Below are positions 14,992-24,162 of a stretch of 64,000 nucleotides of DNA, one piece after another (position 1 is the stretch's first letter; the number at the start of each line of letters is the position of its first letter). Both the position numbers and the translations under genes were made by a program. The notes beneath the pieces were generated by a model. That model saw nothing but the letters and a program-made list of their open reading frames with translations. It did not search any database and had not been told where the DNA came from. Source of the DNA: Acidimicrobiia bacterium. Lineage in GTDB: Bacteria > Actinomycetota > Acidimicrobiia > Acidimicrobiales > Bin134. The stretch spans positions 124,001-188,000 of the forward strand of contig JAJDYE010000029.1 of NCBI GenBank assembly GCA_022822905.1, written 5' to 3'.

Positions 14992-17514
14992 TCAAGCACC
15001 CAAGCTGACCTCGGCGGCGTGGACGAGGTCGGCGCTGGAGCGGGCGGTCCAGATGGTGTAGGCGCCAGGGTCGACGTGCCAGCCGGGATCGGTGCGCTTG
15101 TTGGATTCCCCGGCGGGAACCGGGCTGCCGATCTCCAGTCCTGGCGGCGACTGGTCGCCGGGGTCGTAGTAGGCGAAGGCCCGGTGGTTGAGCACGATGC
15201 GGGCGGTGGTGCGCTCGCCAGGGGCCAGATGGACCTTGGCGAATCCCTTGAGCTCCCGCACCGGGCGGTGCAGTAGCGACGGGGGCGGTTCCACGTACAA
15301 CTGCACCACGTCGCTGCCCGAGCGGTCTCCGGTATTGGCCACGTCCACCTCCACTACCACCGGGTCGGCCACCTCGGTGTCGCCCCCGCCCGACACCCGG
15401 GGCTCCGACCACTCGAAGGTGGCGTATGACAGCCCGTGGCCAAAGGGCACAGCCGGTTCAATGGCCCGGGCGTCGAACCAGCGGTGGCCGATGTACAGGC
15501 CCTCCCCGTAACGCACCACCCCGTTCTCGCCGGGATAGTTCAGATACGCGGGGCTGTGCTCGTAGCGGGCTGGCACGGTCATCGCCATGCGCCCGCCGGG
15601 GTCGGCCACACCGAACAGCACGTCGGCCACCGCGTAACCCATCTCCTGGCCGCCGAATCCGGCCACCAGCACCCCAGCAGACTGGTCGGCCCAGTCCAGG
15701 TTGCACGCTCCCCCGGTGTTCACCACCACCACGGTGTTCGGGTTGGCCGCCGCCACCCGGCGGATCAGCTCCGGCTGGTCGCCGGGCAAGTCGAACCAGT
15801 CGCGGTCGCGTCCCTCGGTCTCCCAGTCGGCGTTGGTGCCCACCACCACCACGGCCACGTCGGCGGCGGCTGCGGCCTCCTCAGCCTCGGCGATCAGGTC
15901 CCGGTCCACCTGCGACTTCACGCCCACCCGGGCCCCGCACAGCATGAAGCTGTCGCGGCTGGAGTACTCGATGACAATCGGCGTCTCCCGGCCCGCGGTG
16001 AGCTGCACCGGGGCGGAGATCACCTCTGAGCCCATGCCGAAGAAGTCGTCTCCCCGGTCGTAGTCGCCCTCGGTGGCGTCCAGCACCACCTCGCCATCGA
16101 GCAATACCCGGCAGCGTCCGAGCTGAACCAGGCCCATGGTGTGCTGGCCGGTGTCCTCGGCCACCAGCACTCCCGACGCCCGCACCGAGAACGCCTCGGG
16201 GTTCACCCCCGGTCCCGGCTCGCCGAAGAACACCATCTCGCCGGAGCCCGACTCGCGGGCGTGCACCGCCGGGCCCGACCAGTCGTGGCCGTTGAAGTAC
16301 TCCATGCGGAGCTTTCCCTTCAGCATCGGGGCCGACAGCGCGATCAGCGAACGCTCGATGTCGCAGCCCTGGGCGTAACGGACGTCGAGGTCGGGGTACT
16401 CCTCGCCCAGCGCGTCCATCAGGCTCACATTGCGATACGCCTGCACGGTGGCCGATCCCCCGCCCATGATCTGGGCCTTGCGGGCGTTGGGGCCGATCAC
16501 CGCCACCGACCCCGCCGTAGTCGGATCCAGCGGCAGCACCCCGTTGTTGGCCACCAGCACCGTTCCCGCGGCGGCCGCCTGGCGGATCAGCGCCCGATCC
16601 TCAGGACGGTCCAATTCATGCTCTTGGCCAGGCTCGCACCCGTCGACGCCTTCCAATGCCCCGGTGCGCTCCAGCAGGCGCAGCACGTCGCCGGCTATTC
16701 GGTCGAGATGGCCCTCGTCCATCTCCCCCGCGGCCAGCGCCTCGCCGATCGGGCCCCGGTTGTACCACTGGCCCGGCCCGGGCATCTCCAGGCTCAGCCC
16801 GGCTCGGGCCGACCCCGCAGTGGACCGGGCCGCGAACCAGTCGGAGATCACGAAACCGTCGAACCCCCACTCCTGGCGCAGCACCTGAGTGAGCAGCCAC
16901 TCGTTCTCTGAGCAGAACGTCCCGTTGAGCCGGTTGTAGGCGCTCATGATCCCCCAAGTGCCGCCCTCGGCCACCGCGTACTCGAACGGCACCAGATACA
17001 GCTCCCGGAGCGTGCGCTCGTCCACCTGGGAGTCGATGGTGTTGCGCTCGAACTCGGAGTCGTTAGCCACGAAGTGCTTGGGCGTGGTGGCCACCCCTCG
17101 AGCCTGCACCCCGCGTACGAACGCGGCGGCCACCAACCCAGACAGAATTGGATCCTCGCTGTAGCACTCGAAGTTCCGTCCCCCCAGCGGGTTGCGGTGC
17201 AGATTGATGGTGGGGGCCAACAGCACCCGGCATCCCTTGGCCCGGGCCTCGTCGCCCAGCACCCCGCCCAGCCGCTCCACCAGCTCGGGATCCCAGGTGG
17301 CCCCCAGCACCGCCCCGGCCGGAATGCAGGCTGTGGCCGTCCCGGTGCCCAGCAGCCCGCCGCCTCGGGCCCCATTGGGGCCATCGGTCACCCCGATGGC
17401 GGGAATGCCCGCCTCTGGGAAGCTCTTGGTGGTCCAGATGGCCTCACCGGCCACCAGGTCGGCCTTCTCCTCGATGCTCAGCGCAGCCAGCTGCGATTCA
17501 ACGGATTCCGACAT
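14992..17514 (-). CDS. glycoside hydrolase family 3 beta-glucosidase with PA14 domain
   Basis: An 840-aa exo-acting glycosidase. The GH3 N-terminal barrel carries TDGPNGARGG, KHFVANDSEFERN and the nucleophile motif VISDWF with Asp225. The GH3 C-terminal domain is split by a PA14-like insert (about 395-520, LRMEYFNGHDWSG ... VLLDGEVVLDATEG). The likely acid/base Glu is in WETEGRDR, as in KmBglI-type enzymes. A fibronectin III-like domain ends the protein. No signal peptide, so the enzyme is probably cytoplasmic and acts on imported glycosides. It starts four bases after the MFS gene. Its last ~117 bases are duplicated at 11591. Confidence 0.95.
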   Translation of the reverse strand: MSESVESQLAALSIEEKADLVAGEAIWTTKSFPEAGIPAIGVTDGPNGARGGGLLGTGTATACIPAGAVLGATWDPELVERLGGVLGDEARAKGCRVLLAPTINLHRNPLGGRNFECYSEDPILSGLVAAAFVRGVQARGVATTPKHFVANDSEFERNTIDSQVDERTLRELYLVPFEYAVAEGGTWGIMSAYNRLNGTFCSENEWLLTQVLRQEWGFDGFVISDWFAARSTAGSARAGLSLEMPGPGQWYNRGPIGEALAAGEMDEGHLDRIAGDVLRLLERTGALEGVDGCEPGQEHELDRPEDRALIRQAAAAGTVLVANNGVLPLDPTTAGSVAVIGPNARKAQIMGGGSATVQAYRNVSLMDALGEEYPDLDVRYAQGCDIERSLIALSAPMLKGKLRMEYFNGHDWSGPAVHARESGSGEMVFFGEPGPGVNPEAFSVRASGVLVAEDTGQHTMGLVQLGRCRVLLDGEVVLDATEGDYDRGDDFFGMGSEVISAPVQLTAGRETPIVIEYSSRDSFMLCGARVGVKSQVDRDLIAEAEEAAAAADVAVVVVGTNADWETEGRDRDWFDLPGDQPELIRRVAAANPNTVVVVNTGGACNLDWADQSAGVLVAGFGGQEMGYAVADVLFGVADPGGRMAMTVPARYEHSPAYLNYPGENGVVRYGEGLYIGHRWFDARAIEPAVPFGHGLSYATFEWSEPRVSGGGDTEVADPVVVEVDVANTGDRSGSDVVQLYVEPPPSLLHRPVRELKGFAKVHLAPGERTTARIVLNHRAFAYYDPGDQSPPGLEIGSPVPAGESNKRTDPGWHVDPGAYTIWTARSSADLVHAAEVSLGA
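15008..15124 (+). repeat. direct repeat, right copy (inside GH3 3' end)
   Basis: Partner of 11591-11707. This copy is in the intact glucosidase gene, so the left copy is the likely duplicate or remnant. Confidence 0.85.
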
Positions 17515-17518
17515 GGAC

Positions 17519-18937
17519 TTAGCGTCTCACACTGGATTGGCCGCCCCGCAGTCCACGCCGAAGGAGGGCGGTCCCAGAGGGGAAGGCCACCATGATCACC
17601 ACCGCCGAGGCCGCGTAAGTGGCGATGACCCAGATCCAGGCTCGCTGGAATCCGCCCAGCGGGTCGCCGCTGGGTGCGGAGTTGAACAGGGCGATCACCA
17701 CGGCGATGCCCAGGGCGAAGCACACCTGTTGAACGGTGCGGGTGGTGGCGTTGGCGATGGCGAAGCGGGGCGGCGGAACATCGCTCATGGCCGCGCTGAC
17801 GAACGTGGCGATGGACAGTCCCACGCCGATGCCCAAGATCACGTTGGCGGGAAGGAATACCGAGAAATAGGCCGACGACTCCCCAGCCCAAGCCAGCAGC
17901 AAAGCGTAAGACAGCCCGCACAGCACCACCCCCGAGGTCAGCAGCCATCGGTGCCCCCAGCGGTCGGCCATCCGCCCGATGGGAACCGACAGCGCTGAGG
18001 CAATGATCGGCCCCGGCGTAAGACCGAGCCCAGCCTCCAGCACAGTGAGGCCCCACAGGTCTTGCAGCAGCAGCGAGCTCATCAAGAACCCGGGCACGAA
18101 CCCCAACGCGTACAAGCCGAAGGAGGCGGTGGCCGCCGAGAACGAGCGATAGCTGAACAGGCTCAGGTCGAGCAGCGGGTTGGGGTGCGAGCGCGACCGC
18201 CAGATCACCAACGGCAGCAGCACGACAGCGATCGAGGCGAAGGCAATGATGCGCTTGTCGTCGTAGCCCCACCCCTCGCCTTGGACGATGGCCACCATCA
18301 CCAACGCCAGGGCCAAAGTGCCCATAGGCACCCCCACCACGTCGAGGCGGCCCTCGGTCTCTTCGTCGCGCGACTCCCGCACCAGCCGGGCGGTGGCCAA
18401 GAAAACCAGGGCGGCGATGGGCAGGTTGACGTAGAAGATCCACCGCCAGCCCAGGCCGTTGATCAAGAGCGCCCCGATAGTCGGGCCGAATGCCGCTCCC
18501 AGCGCGCCCATCGCCCCCCACATCCCGATAGCCGCCGAGCGGCGGGACACCGGGAACTCGGGCAGAACCATGGCCAGCGACGACGGCATGATCAGCGACC
18601 CGCCCAACGCCTGCACCACCCGGGCCGCGATCAACACCTCCACTTGGGGCGCTATCCCACAGAACAGCGAGCCGACGGCAAAGATGGCCAGCCCGAGATT
18701 GAATATCTTGCGCCGGCCCCGTCGGTCGGCCAAGCGCCCCGAGAGCAGCAAAAACGACCCCACTGTGATGGAGTAGCCGCTCACAATCCACGACAGCGCG
18801 GCGCTGGACGCATTCAGGGACTTCTGGATGGAGGGAAAGGCCACGTTGACGATGGAGACGTCCACCACCACCATGAACGCCGCCGCAGTGGCCGCCCCCA
18901 GGGCCAGCCAGGAGCGGCGTTCAACCGGCTCTACCAC
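17519..18937 (-). CDS. MFS transporter, DHA2 (14-helix) family
   Basis: A 472-aa membrane protein with about 14 hydrophobic segments. The start ALGAATAAAFMVVVDVSIVNVAFPSI and motif A GRLADRRGRRK are typical of the EmrB/QacA branch of drug:H+ antiporters, followed by motif C-like ALGAAFGPTIGALLI. Substrate unknown. The GTG start is used. It is followed after four bases by the GH3 glucosidase, so the pair may handle glycosides (import of, or export after, deglycosylation); that link is inferred from order alone. Confidence 0.92.
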   Translation of the reverse strand: MVEPVERRSWLALGAATAAAFMVVVDVSIVNVAFPSIQKSLNASSAALSWIVSGYSITVGSFLLLSGRLADRRGRRKIFNLGLAIFAVGSLFCGIAPQVEVLIAARVVQALGGSLIMPSSLAMVLPEFPVSRRSAAIGMWGAMGALGAAFGPTIGALLINGLGWRWIFYVNLPIAALVFLATARLVRESRDEETEGRLDVVGVPMGTLALALVMVAIVQGEGWGYDDKRIIAFASIAVVLLPLVIWRSRSHPNPLLDLSLFSYRSFSAATASFGLYALGFVPGFLMSSLLLQDLWGLTVLEAGLGLTPGPIIASALSVPIGRMADRWGHRWLLTSGVVLCGLSYALLLAWAGESSAYFSVFLPANVILGIGVGLSIATFVSAAMSDVPPPRFAIANATTRTVQQVCFALGIAVVIALFNSAPSGDPLGGFQRAWIWVIATYAASAVVIMVAFPSGTALLRRGLRGGQSSVRR

Positions 18938-19055
18938 AGGCTGCCTTCCATCGGGGCCACGCTAGTGGCCCACCTGCAAATGGACGGAGTGTCGAAATCA
19001 TCGGTGTCTCGCCCCTTCACTATGCTGAGCTTCACCGCACACCCAGGGGGACGAG

Positions 19056-20753
19056 ATGATGACGTACGACACGATCATTGCCGGTGGAATGGTGATCGAC
19101 GGGACCCGGGCTCAGCGGCTGCGGGCCGACGTGGGCATCAAGGACGGCAAGATCGCCAAGATTGGCCGGCTGCGGGCCTCTGATGCCGATGAGGTGCTGG
19201 ACGCTGACGGGATGATCGTGGCCCCCGGCCATATCGACCTCCACACCCACTACGACGCCCAGCTCTTCTGGGATCCGTACTGCACATTGTCGGGCTGGCA
19301 CGGGGTGACGTCGATAGTCATCGGCAACTGCGGTTTCGGGTTCGCCCCGGTGGCCCCCAAGGACCGGGAACGGGCCATGCTGACCATGACCCGCACCGAG
19401 GCCATTCCCTTCGACGCCATGGCCGCGGGCATGCCTTGGGACTGGGTCACCTATCCCGAGTTCTTGGATGCGGTAGACCGCACCCCAAAGGCGGTCAACA
19501 TGCGGAGTTTCTTCCCGCTGAACCCCGCGCTCAACTGGGTACTGGGCTACGAGCGGGCCAAGGCCGGCGAGATGCCCACCGACGAGGAGCACGCCCAGCT
19601 CCGGGCGCTGCTGCACGAGGCCATGGACGTTGGCGCCGGCGGCTGGTCAGTGCAGCGGCTGCGAGACTCCAACGTCCAGCGCGACCACGACGGCAACCCA
19701 ATGAATACCGACGTGATGCCCAACGAGACGCTGTTCCAACTGGCTGAGGTTCTGGCCGAGCGCAATCAGGGGTTCATCCAGGCCACCTTCGCCCCCGACC
19801 CCGCCGACGAGACCCGCACCGAGCACCGCCGCACCTATGAGCGCCTGGCCGACATCAGCGGCCGCCCGGTGCTGTTCAACGTGATCACCCCCAACGCTCA
19901 GCGCCCCGAGCAGCACCTCAAGCAGATCGAGTGGGTGGAGAACTGCCGGCTGCGGGGCCTGCCGATCTACGGCCAGGCTGTGACCACTGACGTGGGACTG
20001 GCCTTCACCTTCGAGGAATGGAATCTCTGGGACGACATGGAGGCGTGGCGGGAGGCCACGCTGGGCACGGTTGAGGAGCGCCGGGCCAAGCTGGCCGACC
20101 CCGCCCGCCGTCCGGCGTTGCGGGAATCCGAGTCGATTGCCGTCACCTGCCCGATCGCCGACATCGTGCTATTGGAGACCGCCAACCCGCAGTACCAGCG
20201 CTACGCCGAGACCCGGGTGGGCGACATCGCCGCCGATCTGGGAGTCCACCCGGTGGACGCCATGCTCGACATCGCGGTGGCCGACAACCTGGCCGCCACG
20301 TTCTACGCCAGCGGCTCGTTCAACAACCCGGACCACCTGGTCGACCTGTTGAACTACCAGTGGGCGCTGCCCGGCGTGTCCGACGGTGGAGCCCACACCC
20401 GCTTCCTCACCGCCGGCCGGTGGCCCACCGAGTTGCTCATCAATGGCGTGCGCGACCGGGAGATCATCTCGCTGGAGGACGCCCACTGGCGCATGGCCGG
20501 GCTTCCTGCCCAGTGCGCCGGGTTCACCGACCGGGGAACCCTGACGCCGGGCCAGGCCGCCGATGTGATCGTGTACAACCTCGACAGCCTGGCCATCGGC
20601 CCGAGCGAGAAGGTCCACGACATGCCCGCCGGCGAGTGGCGCCGAGTGCAGCGGGCCTCGGGCTACCACTACGTGCTGGTCAACGGCGAGGTCACCATCC
20701 AAGAAGACAAGGAAACCGGCACCTCCCCCGGCCGCCTCCTGCGCGAGCAGTAA
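19056..20753 (+). CDS. D-aminoacylase-like amidohydrolase (N-acyl-D-amino-acid deacylase family)
   Basis: A 565-aa metal-dependent hydrolase of the amidohydrolase superfamily. It starts with the typical YDTIIAGGMVIDGTRAQRLRADVGIKDGKI strand block, followed by the metal motif GHIDLHTHYDAQ (HxH) and GNCGFGFAPV. The C terminus has DGGAHTRF and GQAADVIVYNLDSL, placing it near COG3653 D-aminoacylases. Substrate unknown, as many members act on N-acyl amino acids or related amides. GGGGGACGAG precedes ATGATG. The gene stands alone, divergent from the MFS gene. Confidence 0.9.
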   Translation: MMTYDTIIAGGMVIDGTRAQRLRADVGIKDGKIAKIGRLRASDADEVLDADGMIVAPGHIDLHTHYDAQLFWDPYCTLSGWHGVTSIVIGNCGFGFAPVAPKDRERAMLTMTRTEAIPFDAMAAGMPWDWVTYPEFLDAVDRTPKAVNMRSFFPLNPALNWVLGYERAKAGEMPTDEEHAQLRALLHEAMDVGAGGWSVQRLRDSNVQRDHDGNPMNTDVMPNETLFQLAEVLAERNQGFIQATFAPDPADETRTEHRRTYERLADISGRPVLFNVITPNAQRPEQHLKQIEWVENCRLRGLPIYGQAVTTDVGLAFTFEEWNLWDDMEAWREATLGTVEERRAKLADPARRPALRESESIAVTCPIADIVLLETANPQYQRYAETRVGDIAADLGVHPVDAMLDIAVADNLAATFYASGSFNNPDHLVDLLNYQWALPGVSDGGAHTRFLTAGRWPTELLINGVRDREIISLEDAHWRMAGLPAQCAGFTDRGTLTPGQAADVIVYNLDSLAIGPSEKVHDMPAGEWRRVQRASGYHYVLVNGEVTIQEDKETGTSPGRLLREQ

Positions 20754-20766
20754 TTGACTGAGATTT

Positions 20767-20793
20767 ACTGACAATATTGAAAACGTCAGTTTT
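20767..20793 (+). terminator. weak hairpin with short T-run after the amidohydrolase
   Basis: ACTGAC (20767-20772) and GTCAGT (20785-20790) pair, followed by TTT. The loop is 12 bases long and the stem short, so termination here is only a suggestion. Confidence 0.35.
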
Positions 20794-20816
20794 CCAAGTA
20801 GGGTTCAGACGCGCCG

Positions 20817-20877
20817 CGGGTCCCCGTCCGGCGCCTACGGGCAAAAATGCTCTGACCACCGCCGGATCGGGGACCCG
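20817..20877. repeat. long inverted repeat between convergent genes
   Basis: CGGGTCCCCGTCCGGCG (20817-20833) pairs with CGCCGGATCGGGGACCCG (20860-20877), a 16-17 base-pair stem with one bulge and a 26-base loop. It sits between the ends of the amidohydrolase and rsfS genes and could stop transcription from both sides, though no T-run is present. Confidence 0.6.
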
Positions 20878-20899
20878 TGGCCACTGTATCGGGTTGCCG

Positions 20900-21280
20900 T
20901 TACGACGACAACGGATTTGGCGTCAAGGTGGGGCAGTCTTTCCATAGGAGGTCGAGGGCGTAGTAGTCGCGGGCTGAGGCGGTGAAAATGTGGACCACGA
21001 AGTCGCCGTAGTCCATCAGCACCCACTCGTAATCCGACAGTCCCTCGATGCAGATGGGCTTGGGGCCGCCACCGAGATCCACTGCTTCCTCGATCCGCTC
21101 GGCCAGCGCCCGCACGGCCCGGGTGTTGGCACCGCTAGTGATCACGAAGTGATCGGTGATTACCAGTACGTCGCCCACATCAATGATGACTGTGTCAGCG
21201 CCGGGACCTTCTTCCGCCGCGGCCGCTGCGGCCTTTACCCAATCCCACACGACCGCTTTGTCAGCGGTGCTGACGCTCAT
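20900..21280 (-). CDS. rsfS: ribosome silencing factor RsfS
   Basis: RsfS binds ribosomal protein L14 on the large subunit and blocks subunit joining when nutrients are low. The 126 aa contain the family core TVIIDVGDVLVITDHFVITSGANTRAVRALAERIEEAV and the signature WVLMDYGDFVVHIFTASARDYYALDLLW. The short C-terminal tail (KDCPTLTPNPLSS) is variable in the family. It follows nadD and a LytR_C gene on the same strand, the usual actinobacterial arrangement, with a 72-base gap. Confidence 0.96.
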   Translation of the reverse strand: MSVSTADKAVVWDWVKAAAAAAEEGPGADTVIIDVGDVLVITDHFVITSGANTRAVRALAERIEEAVDLGGGPKPICIEGLSDYEWVLMDYGDFVVHIFTASARDYYALDLLWKDCPTLTPNPLSS

Positions 21281-21352
21281 GTGGCGATCACGTCATTGTC
21301 CGCAATTGTCGTGGGGCGGGCTTTGCGCTCATGCAGGCATCACGCTCTCACT

Positions 21353-22522
21353 CTAACCATCTCCCGTCAGCAGATGGGAGAAATCTGCGCCGAAGGTCAC
21401 CGTGATATCAGCGGAGGCATTGGGCAGCTCTTCGGCGATGGCCGATCCGGTGCCCAAGGCGTCTCGGTAAGCCTCGGCGTGGGCGGCGAAGCCAACATCG
21501 TGATAGGCGACTTTGGTGGTTTCCCATCCGAACTCCGCGGCATTTCCGATCCGCGTGATCTGCGCACCGGCCCGGCTGAGCTCTCGGGCCGCAGTCTTGG
21601 TGAGCTCAAGGTCTCCGACGCCGTTGAGCAGCCGAACTCTGGGCAAGCTCCCGCTCGAAGCCGAGATGGGAAACGGGATGACCTCCCTCACCTGCCTGCC
21701 AACCCGCTCCGGATTCACTACCACTGCCCCACTGTCATCGACCCCCCCGATGATCGTGCTCATGAACACCTCACCCGCAGCGAGGGCCCGCCCGAATCGG
21801 CCCATCCCTCGATCAGTCTCGCCAGGAATGACGTTGGGCGCGGTCGACTCCCCTACCTGCCTCAGCCAACCCCCCCAGAACGACAGGTGACGAGACAAGG
21901 CATCGAACGGCGACTCGCCCGGACTGCGCCCTGCCAAATAAGGCCCGACATCGGCTGCGGCCAAGTTCACCAGTCCGGCCCCGAACCGGGTCTCCCCATC
22001 AGGCCCAACGAGCGGAACAGCACTGATGAAGGCAATAGGCTCCACCGCCGACACCAACGCCGCCCAGCTGCCATCGTCCACCACCTGCGTCTCGCCAGGA
22101 CGGACATCTAACAACTCGGCAATCGAGTCGGCTACTCCCGCGCTGGCCGACTCGACCCAGAGTTCGCTTATCGACCCTCCAGAGGTCAACGTCTCAGGGG
22201 GAATGAACAGAACCGCCCCTTCGACTCTGGGGTCAGTCAGCGCCAGCAGTGTGACCCCGTGGAGAAGTTCGCCGTTGGCATGGATCAATAGCAGCGTGGG
22301 CGTGGGGTCTACAAAAGCCTCGTATCCGGGGGCGGCGGGATCGACCGGGGTATTCACCTCCGTGCCGTCGCTGCTGCTGGAAATGGCCGACCACCCCAGC
22401 CACACCAGCAGCGGCACCGCGGCGGCTAGACCCAACACCAGCAGCGGCCAGCCCCAGCGCCACCAGCGTGGCGACCCCTTCCTCGGCGCCGCGCCACCGG
22501 CGCCTGGCGTGGAATCACCCAT
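21353..22522 (-). CDS. membrane-anchored protein with LytR C-terminal domain
   Basis: 389 aa. A Trp/Gly-rich N terminus leads into one membrane helix (PLLVLGLAAAVPLLVWLGW, about 25-43), so most of the protein is extracytoplasmic. The C-terminal ~90 residues (PRVRLLNGVGDLELTKTAARELSRAGAQITRIGNA...VTFGADF) match the LytR_C domain. The middle (TLLLIHANGELLHGVTLLALTD...) sits where an LCP phosphotransferase domain would be, but I do not see the conserved Arg/Asp signature, so cell-wall ligase activity is doubtful. It overlaps nadD by eight bases. Confidence 0.75.
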   Translation of the reverse strand: MGDSTPGAGGAAPRKGSPRWWRWGWPLLVLGLAAAVPLLVWLGWSAISSSSDGTEVNTPVDPAAPGYEAFVDPTPTLLLIHANGELLHGVTLLALTDPRVEGAVLFIPPETLTSGGSISELWVESASAGVADSIAELLDVRPGETQVVDDGSWAALVSAVEPIAFISAVPLVGPDGETRFGAGLVNLAAADVGPYLAGRSPGESPFDALSRHLSFWGGWLRQVGESTAPNVIPGETDRGMGRFGRALAAGEVFMSTIIGGVDDSGAVVVNPERVGRQVREVIPFPISASSGSLPRVRLLNGVGDLELTKTAARELSRAGAQITRIGNAAEFGWETTKVAYHDVGFAAHAEAYRDALGTGSAIAEELPNASADITVTFGADFSHLLTGDG

Positions 22523-23087
22523 ACAGCCTCTTTTGGCGGCAGTAGGCCAGCGCCGCGGGAGGGACCAGGCCGTCGAGCGGCTGGCCGGCGTCAGCCCACG
22601 CCCGCACCTGAGTGCTGGACAAGTCGACCAGCGGACAGTCCACCACCCGGTGGGCTACCGGCGGGCGCTCCCCCATAGCACCAGGCCGGTCCACTACCAC
22701 CACTTCGGCCATCTCGGCCATCTCCTCATAACGGTGCCAAGTGTCCAGGCCTCCGGCGGCGTCGCTGCCCAGAATGAGGAACAGGGAGCCATCGGGGTCG
22801 GCGGCCCGGTAGGCCTCCAGAGTGTCCACCGTGTAGGTAAGCCCACCCCGGTCGATCTCCACCGATGAGGCCGCCACCCCGTCAATGCCCTCAACCGCAG
22901 CCTCCACCATGGCCAGTCGATCCTGAGCGGGACTGAGCTGGGGTCGGTCCAGCTTTTGCCACGGCTCGTGAGCTACCACCAGATCAACCCGATCGAGCTC
23001 TAGCGCTGCCCGCACCCGAACGGCAACCGCGATGTGACCGACATGTACGGGGTCGAACGTGCCCCCGAAAATCCCGATGTGGCTCAC
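22515..23087 (-). CDS. nadD: nicotinate-nucleotide adenylyltransferase
   Basis: Converts nicotinate mononucleotide and ATP to deamido-NAD, a step in NAD synthesis. The 190-aa protein starts with the nucleotidyltransferase motif GIFGGTFDPVHVGH and has the C-terminal DLSSTQVRAWADAGQPLDGLVPPAALAYCRQKRLYG (S(S/T)TxxR motif). The length is normal. GTG start. First gene of the nadD-LytR_C-rsfS run and divergent from the sigma-factor gene. Confidence 0.95.
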   Translation of the reverse strand: MSHIGIFGGTFDPVHVGHIAVAVRVRAALELDRVDLVVAHEPWQKLDRPQLSPAQDRLAMVEAAVEGIDGVAASSVEIDRGGLTYTVDTLEAYRAADPDGSLFLILGSDAAGGLDTWHRYEEMAEMAEVVVVDRPGAMGERPPVAHRVVDCPLVDLSSTQVRAWADAGQPLDGLVPPAALAYCRQKRLYG

Positions 23088-23221
23088 AGTTTGCAGTGTA
23101 CGAAACCTAGGGCCAGTTCCTTGTTACCCCCCGAGCAGCCGCGAGCCGAATAATTCGTGCGGGCATCAGTGCAACCCAACGGTAATTTCGCGAGTCAATA
23201 GTGAAAGGCAACCGGGAACAA

Positions 23222-23251
23222 ATGAGGGGGCAAATCGGTTGCAGTTCATGA
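23222..23251 (+). other. nine-residue upstream ORF before the sigma-factor gene
   Basis: MRGQIGCSS with a stop overlapping ATG 23248 as ATGA. That ATG is in frame with the sigma factor (MKTTRQEKMDD...). If translated, this uORF would couple to and could regulate sigma-factor synthesis. It is preceded by GGGAACAA. Confidence 0.35.
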
Positions 23252-23271
23252 AGACAACAAGACAGGAAAAA

Positions 23272-24105
23272 ATGGACGATTCAACAGGCCAATACCTCAA
23301 CGCAATCGGCTTGGTGCCGCTCCTCACCAAAGAAGACGAAGTAAGGCTTGCCCAAACAATCGAGCAGGGCCGCGAGGCTCAGGCTCGATTGGACGCCGGA
23401 GAAAGCAATCCCCGGCTGCACACCCAAGTGCGGGAAGCAGCCAAGGCCAAGGAACGCTTCATTCGAGCCAACCTTCGCTTGGTGGTGAGCGTGGCCAAGA
23501 AATACCCCCTGCCCACCGGCATGGAGCTGCTCGACCTGGTCCAAGAGGGAAACCTGGGCCTAGACCGGGCAGTGGAGAAATTCGACTGGCGCAAGGGGTT
23601 CAAGTTCTCCACCTACGCCACGTTCTGGATCCGCCAGTCCATCGGCCGGGCCCTCGATCAGAAGGCCAATCTGATCCGGCTGCCCGGAGAGCGGGCCGCC
23701 AGCCTGCGGGCTGCGGTGCGCCAAGCCACTGGGGGTGGTGAAGAGCTGGACTCAGAGCACGCCCTGCTCCATCGGCTCACCTCGCTCACATCGTTGAACA
23801 CAACGGTGGGCGACAACAACAACAGCGAACTTATGGACCTTCAGCCCGATGGCGGTCCAGGCCCCGAAGACCTAGTGCTGGCCGCTGACCGGACCGAAAC
23901 CCTGGCTGAGCTGCTCGGCACACTGGACGACCGGTCTCGCTTCGCCCTGGAAATGCGCTACGGGCTCATCGACGGCCAAAGGCACAGCTACCGGGAGATC
24001 GGCGAGGTCCTCGGACTCACCTCGGAGGCGATACGCCGCATCATCGGGCGATCGCTGGACATGGTGCGGGACCGAGCCGAGCTATTGGACATCGACGCCG
24101 CTTAG
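23272..24105 (+). CDS. sigma-70 family RNA polymerase sigma factor (group 2-like, reduced sigma-3)
   Basis: 277 aa with region 1.2 (STGQYLNAIGLVPLLTKEDEVRLAQTIEQG), region 2 (RFIRANLRLVVSVAKKYPLPTGMELLDLVQEGNLGLDRAVEKFDWRKGFKFSTYATFWIRQSI) and region 4 (SREIGEVLGL-type HTH, REIGEVLGLTSEAIRRIIGRSLDMV). Region 3 is odd: between LIRLPGE and SLN there are ~38 residues where SigB has ~55, and the usual sigma-3 helix-turn-helix is not recognisable. The recognition helix also reads SEAIRRII instead of RERVRQIE, so promoter choice is probably altered. ATG 23272 is used because AGGA lies 4 bases before it; ATG 23248 is possible and coupled to a uORF. Confidence 0.88.
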   Translation: MDDSTGQYLNAIGLVPLLTKEDEVRLAQTIEQGREAQARLDAGESNPRLHTQVREAAKAKERFIRANLRLVVSVAKKYPLPTGMELLDLVQEGNLGLDRAVEKFDWRKGFKFSTYATFWIRQSIGRALDQKANLIRLPGERAASLRAAVRQATGGGEELDSEHALLHRLTSLTSLNTTVGDNNNSELMDLQPDGGPGPEDLVLAADRTETLAELLGTLDDRSRFALEMRYGLIDGQRHSYREIGEVLGLTSEAIRRIIGRSLDMVRDRAELLDIDAA

Positions 24106-24162
24106 GGGTCCGTCTGTCTAATTGGTTTTGCCCCATGGGCGGCGACAGGCGACGATTTTGCT

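Noticed and set aside
23059-23247. Longer N terminus of the sigma factor from the track ORF
   Set aside because: Would overlap the divergent nadD start; the added residues do not resemble sigma region 1.
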